Origin: Variovorax sp. 770b2
GTDB taxonomy: Bacteria > Pseudomonadota > Gammaproteobacteria > Burkholderiales > Burkholderiaceae_C
DNA length: 64,000 bases
Assembly (NCBI RefSeq): GCF_900115685.1
Contig: NZ_FOXJ01000001.1
Span: 248,001 to 312,000 of the forward strand
Reading direction: 5' to 3'
Both the position numbers and the translations under genes were made by a program. Each line of letters opens with the position of its first letter. Position 1 is the first letter of the stretch. This document shows positions 19,034 to 27,994 of the stretch, in pieces. The notes under the pieces were generated by a model. That model was not told where the DNA came from, searched no databases, and saw only the letters and a program-made list of their open reading frames with translations.

Positions 19034-19696
19034 ATGTCCCGTCTTCCCATAGAAATCGAAACCGCCCCGAACCCCACCGCCTCCGTGATCCTGATGCACG
19101 GCCTGGGCGCCGACGGCAACGACTTCGTGCCGATCGCCGGCGAGCTCGACCTGTCCAGCGTCGGGCCGGTGCGCTTTGTGTTCCCCAACGCGCCGGTGAT
19201 CCCGGTCACCCTCAACAACGGCTATGAGATGCCGGCCTGGTTCGACATCGCCGGCGCCGATTTCAACGTGCAGGAAGACGCCACGGGCCTGCGCCGCTCG
19301 CAGGCCGCCATCGAGGCGCTGATCGCCAACGAAAAGGCCCGCGGCATCCCCGCGAACCGCATCGTGGTGGCCGGCTTCTCGCAGGGCTGCGCGATGGCGC
19401 TCCTGACCGGGCTGCGCCACACCGAGCGCCTGGCCGGCATCGTCGGCCTCTCGGGCTGGCTGCCGCTGGCGGCCAGCACCGCGGCCGAGCGCCATGCAGC
19501 CAACCACGACACGCCGGTGTTCCTCGGCCATGGCCGGCAGGACCCGATGGTGCCCCTTGCACGGGCCACGCAATCGCGCGACGCGCTCGCCGCCCTCGGC
19601 TATGGCGTCGAATGGCACGAGTACGCGATGGCGCATTCGGTCTGCATGGAAGAAGTGGCCGACCTGAACGACTTCCTGCTGCGCGTGCTGGGCTGA
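19034..19696 (+). CDS. Alpha/beta-hydrolase (carboxylesterase/phospholipase family)
   Basis: The 220-residue enzyme is a small esterase of the EstB/acyl-protein-thioesterase type. It has VILMHGLGADGNDF (oxyanion hole), AGFSQGCAMAL (GxSxG nucleophile, Ser116), GRQDPMVPL (Asp170) and AMAHSVCMEEV (His201), giving a complete catalytic triad. Members hydrolyse short-chain carboxyl esters or lysophospholipids in the cytoplasm. It precedes a small ABM-domain gene by 63 bp, in a spacer containing an AGAC tract. Confidence 0.92.
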   Translation: MSRLPIEIETAPNPTASVILMHGLGADGNDFVPIAGELDLSSVGPVRFVFPNAPVIPVTLNNGYEMPAWFDIAGADFNVQEDATGLRRSQAAIEALIANEKARGIPANRIVVAGFSQGCAMALLTGLRHTERLAGIVGLSGWLPLAASTAAERHAANHDTPVFLGHGRQDPMVPLARATQSRDALAALGYGVEWHEYAMAHSVCMEEVADLNDFLLRVLG

Positions 19697-19722
19697 AGCA
19701 CGGGCCGCTGCGGCAACCCACG

Positions 19723-19742
19723 AGACAGACAGACAGACAGAC
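19723..19742 (+). repeat. (AGAC)5 tetranucleotide tract before an ABM gene
   Basis: Five perfect AGAC units lie directly before the AAGGAG ribosome-binding site of the ABM monooxygenase gene, 27 bp after the esterase stop codon. Slippage would change the spacing between promoter or upstream mRNA elements and the ribosome-binding site, but not the reading frame. Five copies is short for strong phase variation. Confidence 0.7.
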
Positions 19743-19759
19743 AAAGAAGGAGACAGCCA

Positions 19760-20071
19760 ATGATCCTGGTCATCGGACACGCCCTCGCCAAGCCCGACAC
19801 CCTGCAGGCGATGCTGGCCATCAGCGTGGAGCACGTGCTGCGCTCGCGCGCCGAGCCCGGCTGCATCTCGCACGAAGTCACCACCGACGTGCAAGACCCG
19901 CTGCGGCTGACCTTCGTGGAGCGCTGGAGCGACATGCCCGCGCTGCAGGCGCACTTTCGCGTCGATGCCTCGCGCGCCTTCGGCAAGGCGCTCGCGGCCA
20001 TGGCCGACGGCACGCCGGAAATCCACGTCTACCAGTCGGACGAGATCGATCTGCGGGCGGGCCGCGCCTAG
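19760..20071 (+). CDS. ABM-domain putative quinol monooxygenase
   Basis: The 103-residue single-domain protein starts MILVIGHALAKPDTLQAML and has EPGCISHEVTTDVQDPLRL, then FVERWSDMPALQAHFRV, the dimeric alpha/beta barrel pattern of the antibiotic-biosynthesis-monooxygenase (ABM) family, YgiN-like. Members oxidise quinols or small aromatics without cofactor, or are stress proteins. An AAGGAG ribosome-binding site precedes the ATG. It may be cotranscribed with the esterase gene. Confidence 0.85.
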   Translation: MILVIGHALAKPDTLQAMLAISVEHVLRSRAEPGCISHEVTTDVQDPLRLTFVERWSDMPALQAHFRVDASRAFGKALAAMADGTPEIHVYQSDEIDLRAGRA

Positions 20072-20126
20072 CCCGCATTTTTCGCTACAGAAAAGGCCTT
20101 TGGCCCCCATGGTGCCTATGCAGGGA

Positions 20127-20143
20127 GCTATCAAAAAAATAGC
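20127..20143. repeat. Dispersed GCTAT(N7)ATAGC repeat unit
   Basis: A short stem GCTAT / ATAGC with an A-rich loop lies in the 171-bp gap between the ABM gene and gshA, within a stretch (about 20090-20145) of the family of dispersed intergenic repeats that I associate with Comamonadaceae. A second unit is at 29253-29269. It can fold as a weak hairpin and may mark a former mobile element or act in mRNA stability. Confidence 0.55.
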
Positions 20144-20242
20144 GGGCGAGAGCCTAGCCGGAAACGGGATTCCCTGCGCAAGCAGTGCCCGCGCGCCCGT
20201 GCTACCTTCCAGCCCCTCAGAAGATTGATGGGTCATAACAAT

Positions 20243-21799
20243 ATGAGCAACAGATTGCAGGAGAGGCTCGGTGCCCTTTCGGCCGCACGCCTTATGGGCA
20301 TGCGACGCGGCATCGAGAAGGAAAGCCTGCGCGCGCTGCCCGACGGCAAGCTCGCGCTGACGCCGCATCCGCTGGCCCTGGGCTCGGCGCTCACGCATCC
20401 CCACATCACCACCGACTTCAGCGAATCGCAGCTCGAACTCATCACGGGCGTGCACGGCGGCGTCGAATCGGCGCTGGAAGAATTGACCCGGGTCCACCAG
20501 TTCACCTACCGCGTGCTCGACCAGCTGGGCGACGAGCGCCTCTGGGTCTCCAGCATGCCCTGCGGCCTGCCGACCGACGAGACCATTCCCATCGGCCGCT
20601 ACGGCTCGTCGAACGTGGGCCGCGCCAAGAGCGTCTACCGCATGGGCCTGAGCCACCGCTACGGCCGCCGCATGCAGACCATCTCGGGCATCCACTACAA
20701 CTGGTCGCTGCCCGACGTGTCGAGCGAACAGTACTTCGCGCTGATCCGAAACTTCCGCCGCCACGCCTTCCTCTTGCTGTACCTGTTCGGCGCCTCGCCG
20801 GCGCTGTGTTCGAGTTTCGTCGCGGGCCGTCCGCACGAGCTGCAGCCGCTGGGCGACGGCAGCATGTTCATGCCGCACGGCACCTCGCTGCGCATGGGGC
20901 GCCTGGGCTACCAGAGCGACGCGCAGGCCTCGCTGGCCGTGAGCTACAACAGCCTGGACGGCTACGGCGCCTCGCTGCAGGACGCGCTCACGCGGCCCTG
21001 GCCGGGCTACGAGGCCATCGGCATCCGCAACCTGGGCGGCGACTACAACCAGCTGGGCACCAGCCTGCTGCAGATCGAGAACGAGTTCTACGGCACCATC
21101 CGCCCCAAGCGCGTGATCAACCCCGGCGAGCGCCCGCTGCATGCGCTGCGCGAGCGCGGCGTCGAGTACGTCGAGGTGCGCCTCATGGACCTGGACCCCT
21201 TCGAGACCGTCGGCATCAACGCGCAGACCATGCGCTTCATCGATGTCTTCCTCTTGCACTGCCTCCTCTGCGACAGCCCCGATGACACCCCCGAGGAAAT
21301 CGCCGACCTCGCGCGCAACCAGCACCTGACCGCCGCGCGCGGCCGCGAGCCGGGCCTGCTTCTCGCGCGCGCCGGCAGCGAAGTGACGCTGACCGACTGG
21401 GGCGTCGAACTGGTCGAAGAGTGCCTGCCCATCGCCGCCGCGCTGGACGCCGCGCAGGGCGGCACGCAGCACACCGACGCGGTGAAAGCCGCCCGGGCCG
21501 CGCTGCGGAACCCCGACAGCCTGCCCTCGGCCCGCGTGCTCGCGGCCATCGAGCAGCAGCACGGCAACTCGTTCATCGGCTTCGTGCGCGCCCAGTCGGA
21601 ACAGACCCGCGCCGCGCTGCTGGCCCTGCCGTTCTCGCCCGAGCAGCAGGCCGGGTTCGAGCGCATGACCGCCGAGTCGATCCAGGAGCAAAAGCGCATC
21701 GAGGCGGCCGACACCATGCCCTTCGAGATCTACCGCGAGCAGTACGTCTCGCCCGCGCGGCTGGGCATCGCCCGGGGCCGCATGGCGGTCGCTGCCTAG
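20243..21799 (+). CDS. gshA: Glutamate--cysteine ligase
   Basis: The 518-residue protein is the proteobacterial-type gamma-glutamylcysteine synthetase, the first and rate-limiting enzyme of glutathione synthesis. Diagnostic stretches are GMRRGIEKESLRALPDGKLA, HITTDFSESQLELITGVH, WVSSMPCGLPTDETIPIGRY, KSVYRMGLSHRYGRRMQTIS and GIHYNWSLPD, which bind ATP, glutamate and metal ions. Length fits this class. ATG 20243 is used because it aligns with the family start (MSNRLQERL). An ATG at 20228 is also possible. It forms a convergent pair with the cyclase gene, sharing a 20-bp palindrome at the end. Confidence 0.95.
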   Translation: MSNRLQERLGALSAARLMGMRRGIEKESLRALPDGKLALTPHPLALGSALTHPHITTDFSESQLELITGVHGGVESALEELTRVHQFTYRVLDQLGDERLWVSSMPCGLPTDETIPIGRYGSSNVGRAKSVYRMGLSHRYGRRMQTISGIHYNWSLPDVSSEQYFALIRNFRRHAFLLLYLFGASPALCSSFVAGRPHELQPLGDGSMFMPHGTSLRMGRLGYQSDAQASLAVSYNSLDGYGASLQDALTRPWPGYEAIGIRNLGGDYNQLGTSLLQIENEFYGTIRPKRVINPGERPLHALRERGVEYVEVRLMDLDPFETVGINAQTMRFIDVFLLHCLLCDSPDDTPEEIADLARNQHLTAARGREPGLLLARAGSEVTLTDWGVELVEECLPIAAALDAAQGGTQHTDAVKAARAALRNPDSLPSARVLAAIEQQHGNSFIGFVRAQSEQTRAALLALPFSPEQQAGFERMTAESIQEQKRIEAADTMPFEIYREQYVSPARLGIARGRMAVAA

Positions 21800-21812
21800 C
21801 GGGAGGAAGCCC

Positions 21813-21832
21813 GCGATCTTCTAGAAGATCGC
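21813..21832. terminator. 20-bp perfect palindrome between gshA and the cyclase gene
   Basis: GCGATCTTCT followed immediately by AGAAGATCGC is a perfect palindrome with TCTAGA at its centre. It starts 13 bp after the gshA stop codon, and the cyclase stop codon (TAG, read on the minus strand) falls inside it. As a hairpin it could end both convergent transcripts, but it lacks a long T-tract, so a protein-binding function is the alternative. Confidence 0.4.
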
Positions 21833-22711
21833 CACCGGGTTGATGTTCACCTGCGTCGAGCCGGTGTACAGCGGCTGGCCCAGCACGAACAGGAACTCGC
21901 GCACGCCCTCGCGCAGCAGCGCCCGCGTGTCGATCAGTTCGAGGTTGTAGATGCCATGCCTGGCCAGCATGAACTGGTTGACGGGGAATTCTTCCCCGCT
22001 CTTGCCGGGATAGATTTCGGACGCCCAGGTGTCGCCGCCGAAGGCCACGATCTGCCGCTCCGCGAGCCAGCGCGCGGCTTCCATGCCGATGCCGGGCTCG
22101 GCTTCGAGAAAGCGCTTGTCGTCCTTGCCGATCAACTCCAGCCAGCCGGTGTTGAACAGGACGACATCGCCTTTTCTCAGCGTCAGGCCGGCCTTCTTCA
22201 GCACGGCCTGGATGTCCGCCACGCTGAACTCGGTGGTCTCCGCAACGATGGGCTGGCCGTAGTGCGCGGCCATGTCCAGCACCACGCCCCGCGTGACCAG
22301 CGGCGGCACCTTCTCGATGCCCAGTTTCTTCACGCCCTCGATGGTCACGAAATCGGCCGCCTTGTTGCCGTTGTAGTAGACGTTGTCGATGCCGATGTGG
22401 CCGATGCCGTTGAGCTGCGTGCCCACGCCCGTCCAGCCCTCCACGAGCTCGTCGTTGAAGGTGAACTTGTTGGGGCCGCTCGACAGGCCCGCCTGCTGCC
22501 CGGGCTGGACGTTGAAGAGCTTGAAGCTGCGGTGGCGGAAGGCCGGCGTCTGCCGGTTGACCTCGACCGCCAGCGGCAGGGCCTTTCCTTTCCTGACCAG
22601 CCCGACGGCCTGCAAGAGAACGTCGGGCGTCAACAGGTTCGCCGCCCCGATCTCGTCGTCCGCGCCATAGACGGAGGGATACCAGTCGGCGCTCGGTTCA
22701 GTCTTTGTCAT
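21821..22711 (-). CDS. Cyclase family protein (kynurenine formamidase superfamily)
   Basis: The 296-residue protein belongs to the Cyclase/COG1878 family: YGADDEIGAANLLTPDVLL at the start, GVGTQLNGIGHIGIDN in the metal-binding region, then VLDMAAHYG and VVLFNTGWLELIG, and FGGDTWASEIYP in the C-terminal half. The usual motif HxGTHxDxPxH is replaced by GTQLNGIGH, a variant also seen in the broad cyclase family, so metal binding and activity differ from kynurenine formamidase. Relatives hydrolyse cyclic amides or lactams. ATG 22711 is chosen because the earlier in-frame region is low-complexity. Confidence 0.8.
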   Translation of the reverse strand: MTKTEPSADWYPSVYGADDEIGAANLLTPDVLLQAVGLVRKGKALPLAVEVNRQTPAFRHRSFKLFNVQPGQQAGLSSGPNKFTFNDELVEGWTGVGTQLNGIGHIGIDNVYYNGNKAADFVTIEGVKKLGIEKVPPLVTRGVVLDMAAHYGQPIVAETTEFSVADIQAVLKKAGLTLRKGDVVLFNTGWLELIGKDDKRFLEAEPGIGMEAARWLAERQIVAFGGDTWASEIYPGKSGEEFPVNQFMLARHGIYNLELIDTRALLREGVREFLFVLGQPLYTGSTQVNINPVAIF

Positions 22712-22814
22712 GCGTAGCTTTCCAGGTTGTTCGCGGGACGGGTGTCCAGCGGCTGATCCACCGTACCGAAGCGCCCGCGCCGGGCGTGTAGGACGGCGGC
22801 AGCAGGCGGGCTTC

Positions 22815-23837
22815 TCAGTTCTCCTTGCGGCTCGCCGGCGTCGGCGCATCGGCTGCGATGAGCTTCTGCGCGCGCATCTCGTCCCAGAACGCCGCGGGAA
22901 TCACCGCGGCCAGCGCCGCCTGGTCTTCCGCAATGCGCTCGGGGCGGCTCGCGCCGGGAATCACCGCAGCCACCGCCGGATTGGCCAGCGGGAACTGCAG
23001 CGCAGCCGCCTTGATGCCGACCTGGTGGCGCTCGGCCACGGCCTTGATGCGCTCGACCCTGGCGATGATTTCCGGCGATGCCTTCTGGTACTCGAAGTGC
23101 GTGCCGCCGGCCAGGATGCCCGAGCTGTACGGGCCGCCCACGACGATGTCCACGTCCTGCTTCGCCGCGGCCGGCATCAGGCGCTGCAGGGCGCGCGCGT
23201 GGTCCAGCAGCGTGTAGCGGCCGGCCAGCAGGAACCCGTCGGGCTTTGCTTCGTTCAGGTCCAGCGTCAGCTCGCACGGCTCCACGCGGTTGACCCCGAG
23301 GCCCCAGGCCTTGATCACGCCTTCCTCGCGCAGGCGCGTCAGCACGCGAAAGGCGCCCTTGCGGGCGATTTCGAACTGCGCGAGCCATTCGTCGCCGTAG
23401 AAGTCCTGCGCGATGTCGTGCACCCAGACGATGTCCAGCCGGTCGGTGCCCAGGCGCTCGAGGCTGTCCTCGATCGAGCGCAACGTGGCGTCCGCCGAAT
23501 AGTCGTTGACCAGCTTGTTCGGCCGGCCGAACTCGAAGAGGCCGCCTTTTTCGCCGAGGTCGCGCGTGGCCGTCTCTTCGGTTTCGTCCAGCACGAGGCG
23601 GCCGACCTTGGTGCTGAGCACGTAGTCGTCGCGCCGGTGCTTCGCGAGCGCCGCGCCCAGGCGGATCTCGGCCAGCCCCGCGCCGTAGAAGGGCGCCGTG
23701 TCGAAATAGCGGATGCCGTGGTCCCAGGCCGCATCGACCGTGGCGAGGGCTTCGGCCTCGGGGATGTTGCGGAACATGTTGCCCAGCGGTGCGGTGCCGA
23801 AGCCCAGGAGGCCGGGGAGTTTGTCCTTGATGCTCAT
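22815..23837 (-). CDS. Aldo/keto reductase
   Basis: The 340-residue TIM-barrel oxidoreductase has the full catalytic tetrad: Asp and Tyr in GIRYFDTAPFYGAGLAE, Lys in YVLSTKVGRL, and His in DIVWVHDIAQ. It resembles the D-threo-aldose/pyridoxal-dehydrogenase branch. The exact sugar or aldehyde is unknown. The start at 23837 (MSIKDKLPGLLGFGTAPLG) places the barrel correctly. It is divergent from a LysR gene at 23940, likely its regulator, across a short spacer with TTGAGTCT repeats. Confidence 0.9.
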   Translation of the reverse strand: MSIKDKLPGLLGFGTAPLGNMFRNIPEAEALATVDAAWDHGIRYFDTAPFYGAGLAEIRLGAALAKHRRDDYVLSTKVGRLVLDETEETATRDLGEKGGLFEFGRPNKLVNDYSADATLRSIEDSLERLGTDRLDIVWVHDIAQDFYGDEWLAQFEIARKGAFRVLTRLREEGVIKAWGLGVNRVEPCELTLDLNEAKPDGFLLAGRYTLLDHARALQRLMPAAAKQDVDIVVGGPYSSGILAGGTHFEYQKASPEIIARVERIKAVAERHQVGIKAAALQFPLANPAVAAVIPGASRPERIAEDQAALAAVIPAAFWDEMRAQKLIAADAPTPASRKEN

Positions 23838-23939
23838 GAAAGAAAGTCCTTGTTGGTTGTCGGCTGGGTTCACTGTAGATTTCCGAGTTGAGTCTGTCCA
23901 AGACATAATTGGTGAAACTTGAGTCTCAACAGGTCTTAA
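23838..23939. promoter_or_regulatory. Divergent LysR/aldo-keto reductase regulatory region
   Basis: The 102-bp spacer contains the octamer TTGAGTCT twice, at 23888-23895 and 23919-23926. The copies are 31 bp apart, that is three helical turns. The second copy is part of an 11-bp palindrome TTGAG-T-CTCAA at 23919-23929, the dyad expected for a LysR recognition site. I infer binding of the adjacent LysR protein to both, controlling the divergent genes. Confidence 0.55.
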
Positions 23940-24854
23940 ATGCTGGACATCCGCCAACTTCACTATTTCGTCGCCGTCGCGGAAGACGAGCATGTGGGCC
24001 GTGCCGCCGAGCGGCTGCACATCTCGCAATCCCCGCTGAGCCGGCAGATCGCGCAGCTGGAAGAGCGGCTCGGGCTCACGCTGTTCGAGCGCAGCCAGCA
24101 GCGCATCCGCCTCACGGCCGACGGCCGCACCTTCCTGGCGGAGGCGCGCGCGCTGCTCACGCACGCCAACCGCCTGGAGTCGCTGGCGCGCCGGCTGGGG
24201 CGCGGCGACGAAGGCGGGCTGTGCATCGGCTACATCGAGAACGCCATGCACTCGGGCGTGCTGTCCGATGCGTTGCGCACCCTGCGTGCCACGCGGCCGG
24301 CGGTGCACGTCGCGCTCTACAACCTGCAGTCGGCGGACCAGCTGGAGGGGCTGCGCCAGCGCAGCCTGGACATCGCGCTGGTGTGCGAGCCGCCACTGGC
24401 GAGCGATCCCGACCTGCAAGGCGCGCAACTGATGAGCGACCCGATGCTGCTGGCGCTGCCCGATTCGCATCCGCTCGCCTCGGCCGCGAAGCTGACACCG
24501 GCCGCACTCGGCAAGCTGGAGTGGATCGCGGTGCAGCACAAGGAGAGCGCGCTCACGCACGACGGCTTCGTCGCCGCCTGCGCCAAGGCGGGTTTCACGC
24601 CGAACATCTCGATGGAGGCCGCCGAGCCGCTCACCGCGCTGGGGCTGGTGGCCGCGGGCCTGGGCGTGGCGATGGTGCAGAGCAGTTTGCGTCGGCACGC
24701 ACCGGCCGGCGTGGTGCTGCGCGAGCTGCCATGGTTCACCTACAGGACGCCGCTGTGGGCGGCCTGGCACAACGTCAACCTGCGGCCGCTGGTCGAGGTC
24801 TTCCGCATGACGCTGCTGGAGGGCGCCCGGCCGGAGAGCAGGCCGGCCCTGTAG
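23940..24854 (+). CDS. LysR family transcriptional regulator
   Basis: The 304-residue regulator starts MLDIRQLHYFVAVAEDEHVG and continues RAAERLHISQSPLSRQIAQL, a standard LysR winged helix-turn-helix. The effector domain starts near residue 90 (GGLCIGYIENAMHSGV). It is probably the regulator of the divergent aldo/keto reductase and of itself. The effector is unknown. Confidence 0.92.
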   Translation: MLDIRQLHYFVAVAEDEHVGRAAERLHISQSPLSRQIAQLEERLGLTLFERSQQRIRLTADGRTFLAEARALLTHANRLESLARRLGRGDEGGLCIGYIENAMHSGVLSDALRTLRATRPAVHVALYNLQSADQLEGLRQRSLDIALVCEPPLASDPDLQGAQLMSDPMLLALPDSHPLASAAKLTPAALGKLEWIAVQHKESALTHDGFVAACAKAGFTPNISMEAAEPLTALGLVAAGLGVAMVQSSLRRHAPAGVVLRELPWFTYRTPLWAAWHNVNLRPLVEVFRMTLLEGARPESRPAL

Positions 24855-25077
24855 CGCGTCTGCCCGTCAGCACGGGCTTCGAACGATGCGGCACGGCGGC
24901 CACCGCGACCGCGGCGCTGCGCGTGAATTGCCGAGACTTCGCAACGCGCCGCCCGCAGACGACAAGCGCGGGGGCAGAACGCCTACAGGCATTGGCCTGC
25001 ATGGCTCACCGCGCGCCTCTGCTGCGCTGCGAGGATGACGCCATGCACCGCACAAGCTCCGACCCATCGGTTTCATC
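24855..25077. other. Intergenic stretch, no gene recognised
   Basis: The 223 bp between the LysR gene and the receiver-domain gene contain no reading frame that I can support on either strand and no clear terminator. The end of the stretch (about 25040-25077) is the likely promoter area of the receiver gene, but no good -10/-35 pair is visible. Confidence 0.4.
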
Positions 25078-25458
25078 ATGACTTTCAAGGCCTACCTCGT
25101 GGAGGACAGTCCCGTGATCCGCGAGAACCTCGTCGGATTCCTGGAGGACGTCGCCGATGCCCAGGTCGTGGCCTCGGCCAGCACCGAGGAAGAGGCGGTC
25201 GGCTGGCTGCGCCAGCATCGCGACGATTGGGACCTGGCCATCGTCGACCTGTTCCTCAAGCGGGGCAACGGGCTGGGCGTGATCAAGGCCTGCCGCAACC
25301 GCGCACCGCACCAGAAGGTGGTGGTGCTCAGCAACTACGCCACGGCCGACATGCGCGATCGCTCGACGCACCTGGGTGCCGACGCCTTCTTCGACAAATC
25401 GGCCGAGCTCGACCAGCTGGTGGCGTACTGCGCCACCATGCAGCCGTCGCACGGGTGA
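25078..25458 (+). CDS. Single-domain response regulator (receiver domain only)
   Basis: The 126-residue protein is a complete CheY-type receiver: acidic pair E9-D10 (YLVEDSPVIR), phospho-acceptor Asp57 (LAIVDLFLKRGNGLG), Ser85 (VVVLSNYAT) and Lys107 (AFFDKSAEL). There is no output domain, so it passes phosphate or binds a partner protein. No histidine kinase is near. It is separated from the SDR gene downstream by 119 bp. Confidence 0.92.
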   Translation: MTFKAYLVEDSPVIRENLVGFLEDVADAQVVASASTEEEAVGWLRQHRDDWDLAIVDLFLKRGNGLGVIKACRNRAPHQKVVVLSNYATADMRDRSTHLGADAFFDKSAELDQLVAYCATMQPSHG

Positions 25459-25577
25459 CTGGGGCCGCGCGCGCGCAGCGGCGTCGCGGCGCTTTTCTGG
25501 GGTAAAACGCCACGCTGCCGCCGAGCGGCAAGGCCTGAGCACTCCCCAACGAAAGCAGCGAAGAGAGACCCCCACCC

Positions 25578-26504
<927 letters not shown>

Positions 26505-26603
26505 GCGAGCGACCCTGTTCATGGCGCTTGACCTGGAGCGCACTCGAGCATTTCCAATGAATTCACCGGGACTTCCGGTTCATTCAATTGCCAAGGAAAA
26601 GCC

Positions 26604-27026
26604 ATGAACACGATCGACAACAAGGCCCTGGTCCAGCACATCCACGCGGAGCTGGACAGGGGCAACGGCCAGGCCTTCATCGACAGCCTGGCCGACGACG
26701 CCAGCTGGACATTGGAGGGCACCACGCCCTGGTCGCGCACCTACGCGGGCAAGGCGGCCATCCGCGAGGAGCTGATCGCGCCGCTCTTCGCGCAGTTCGC
26801 CGCGCCGTACGCGAGCAAGACTGAGCGCATCATTGCCGAGGGCGACCGGGTGGTGGTGCTGTTCAGCGGCGACGTGCCCACCAAGGCCGGCAAGCGCTAC
26901 AACAACCGCTACTGCTACGTCTACCGACTCGAAGGAGGCAAGGTGAAAGAGCTGACCGAGTACTTCGACACCGCACTGGTCCAGGAGGCGCTCCAGGCGC
27001 CGCCGGTTGCCGCGCATGCCGGCTAG
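26604..27026 (+). CDS. SnoaL/NTF2-like protein
   Basis: The 140-residue protein has the NTF2 cone-fold pattern: an N-terminal helix (DNKALVQHIHAELDRGNGQA), then FIDSLADDASWTLEGTTPWS, the strand ERIIAEGDRVVVLFSGDV and the final YRLEGGKVKELTEYFDTALV. Members are small ligand-binding proteins, isomerases or polyketide cyclases, and no catalytic residues can be named here. Its stop codon overlaps the start region of the MerR gene by 11 bp, so they form one transcript. Confidence 0.82.
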   Translation: MNTIDNKALVQHIHAELDRGNGQAFIDSLADDASWTLEGTTPWSRTYAGKAAIREELIAPLFAQFAAPYASKTERIIAEGDRVVVLFSGDVPTKAGKRYNNRYCYVYRLEGGKVKELTEYFDTALVQEALQAPPVAAHAG

Positions 27027-27495
27027 CGCGCCGGCTACACCTGCGGCACCGGTCGTGAAGGGCACGCCCTTCCACATCGGCGAGCTGGCCACGCGCACCG
27101 GCCGCACGGTGCACGCCATTCGCTGGTACGAGACGCAGGGCCTCGTGCCCGGCGTGGCCCGCGACGATGGCGGCCGCCGCCTCTACGGCGAGCTGCACGT
27201 CGGCTGGCTCGACCTGATGGAGCGCCTGCGCCGCACCGGCATGTCGATCGCCGAGATGCGCGAATACACCGCGCTCGCGCTGCAGGGCAAGGCCACGCTG
27301 CAGCAGCGCCGCGACATGCTCGCTGCGCACCGCGCGCGCGTGACGGAAACCATTGCCGATTGGAAAAAGGCGCTCACGCTGGTCGATCGCAAGATCGATT
27401 TCTACGATGCGTGGATGGCCAGCGGCCACCGCCCGCCGCTGATTCCCGCGGACACGCCGCGCGCCGCACCGCCGAAACGGCGCAAGGCGCCCTGA
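27016..27495 (+). CDS. MerR family transcriptional regulator
   Basis: The 159-residue protein has the MerR N-terminal HTH (FHIGELATRTGRTVHAIRWY, then ETQGLVP) and LYGELHVGWLDLMERLRRTG. A coiled helix follows and ends DRKIDFYDAWMASGHRP, as in the COG0789 one-component regulators. No cysteines are present in the helix, so it is not a mercury or copper sensor. The first 12 bp lie inside the SnoaL-like gene. A TTG start at 27007 would add three residues. Confidence 0.85.
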   Translation: MPASAPATPAAPVVKGTPFHIGELATRTGRTVHAIRWYETQGLVPGVARDDGGRRLYGELHVGWLDLMERLRRTGMSIAEMREYTALALQGKATLQQRRDMLAAHRARVTETIADWKKALTLVDRKIDFYDAWMASGHRPPLIPADTPRAAPPKRRKAP

Positions 27496-27505
27496 ACGCC
27501 GGCTG

Positions 27506-27865
27506 CTATTCCGCGACGAAGCCGCTGTCCTTGCGGATCGAATCGCGGTCGCGATGGTTGTTCAGGCGTCCCAGCGTGCTGTCGAGCAGGCGCTTGAGCT
27601 TGTCGGCCGCGCCGCGGAAGGCCTCGTCGAGCGTGTTGCCGTGCTGTGTCACTGCCAGCGGCTGGTGGTGGGCAAGGCGGGCCTCCATCACGCAGCGCTT
27701 GTCGCCGCCGCCGGCCTTGTCGTGGTTCTCGTCGCTCAGGTGCACCTCGATGCGCGTCACGTCTTCGACGAAACGACTCAGTTGCTGCTTGATCTCCGTG
27801 TCGGCCCAGCGTTCCAGCGTGTCCTTGTTCTCGATACCGTTGCTCGTGTTGACCTGAATCTGCAT
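27506..27865 (-). CDS. HPF/RaiA-family ribosome-associated protein
   Basis: The 119-residue protein begins MQIQVNTSNGIENKDTLERW and has RFVEDVTRIEVHLSDENHDK and CVMEARLAHHQPLAVTQHGN, the beta-alpha-beta pattern of hibernation-promoting factors. There is no long C-terminal domain, so it is the short type that binds 30S subunits in stationary phase or stress. The convergent MerR gene ends 10 bp away. Confidence 0.85.
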   Translation of the reverse strand: MQIQVNTSNGIENKDTLERWADTEIKQQLSRFVEDVTRIEVHLSDENHDKAGGGDKRCVMEARLAHHQPLAVTQHGNTLDEAFRGAADKLKRLLDSTLGRLNNHRDRDSIRKDSGFVAE

Positions 27866-27994
27866 GCAATGTCCCTCTGCTGGATGGATGAACGAAAGCC
27901 CACTGTGCGCCCTCCGACGCCGTGCCGTGCGTAGGTCTATTCCCTACCCACGCGCCGGGCAGGGTCCGCAATGCGGCAATGCCGGGGCAGTGGC

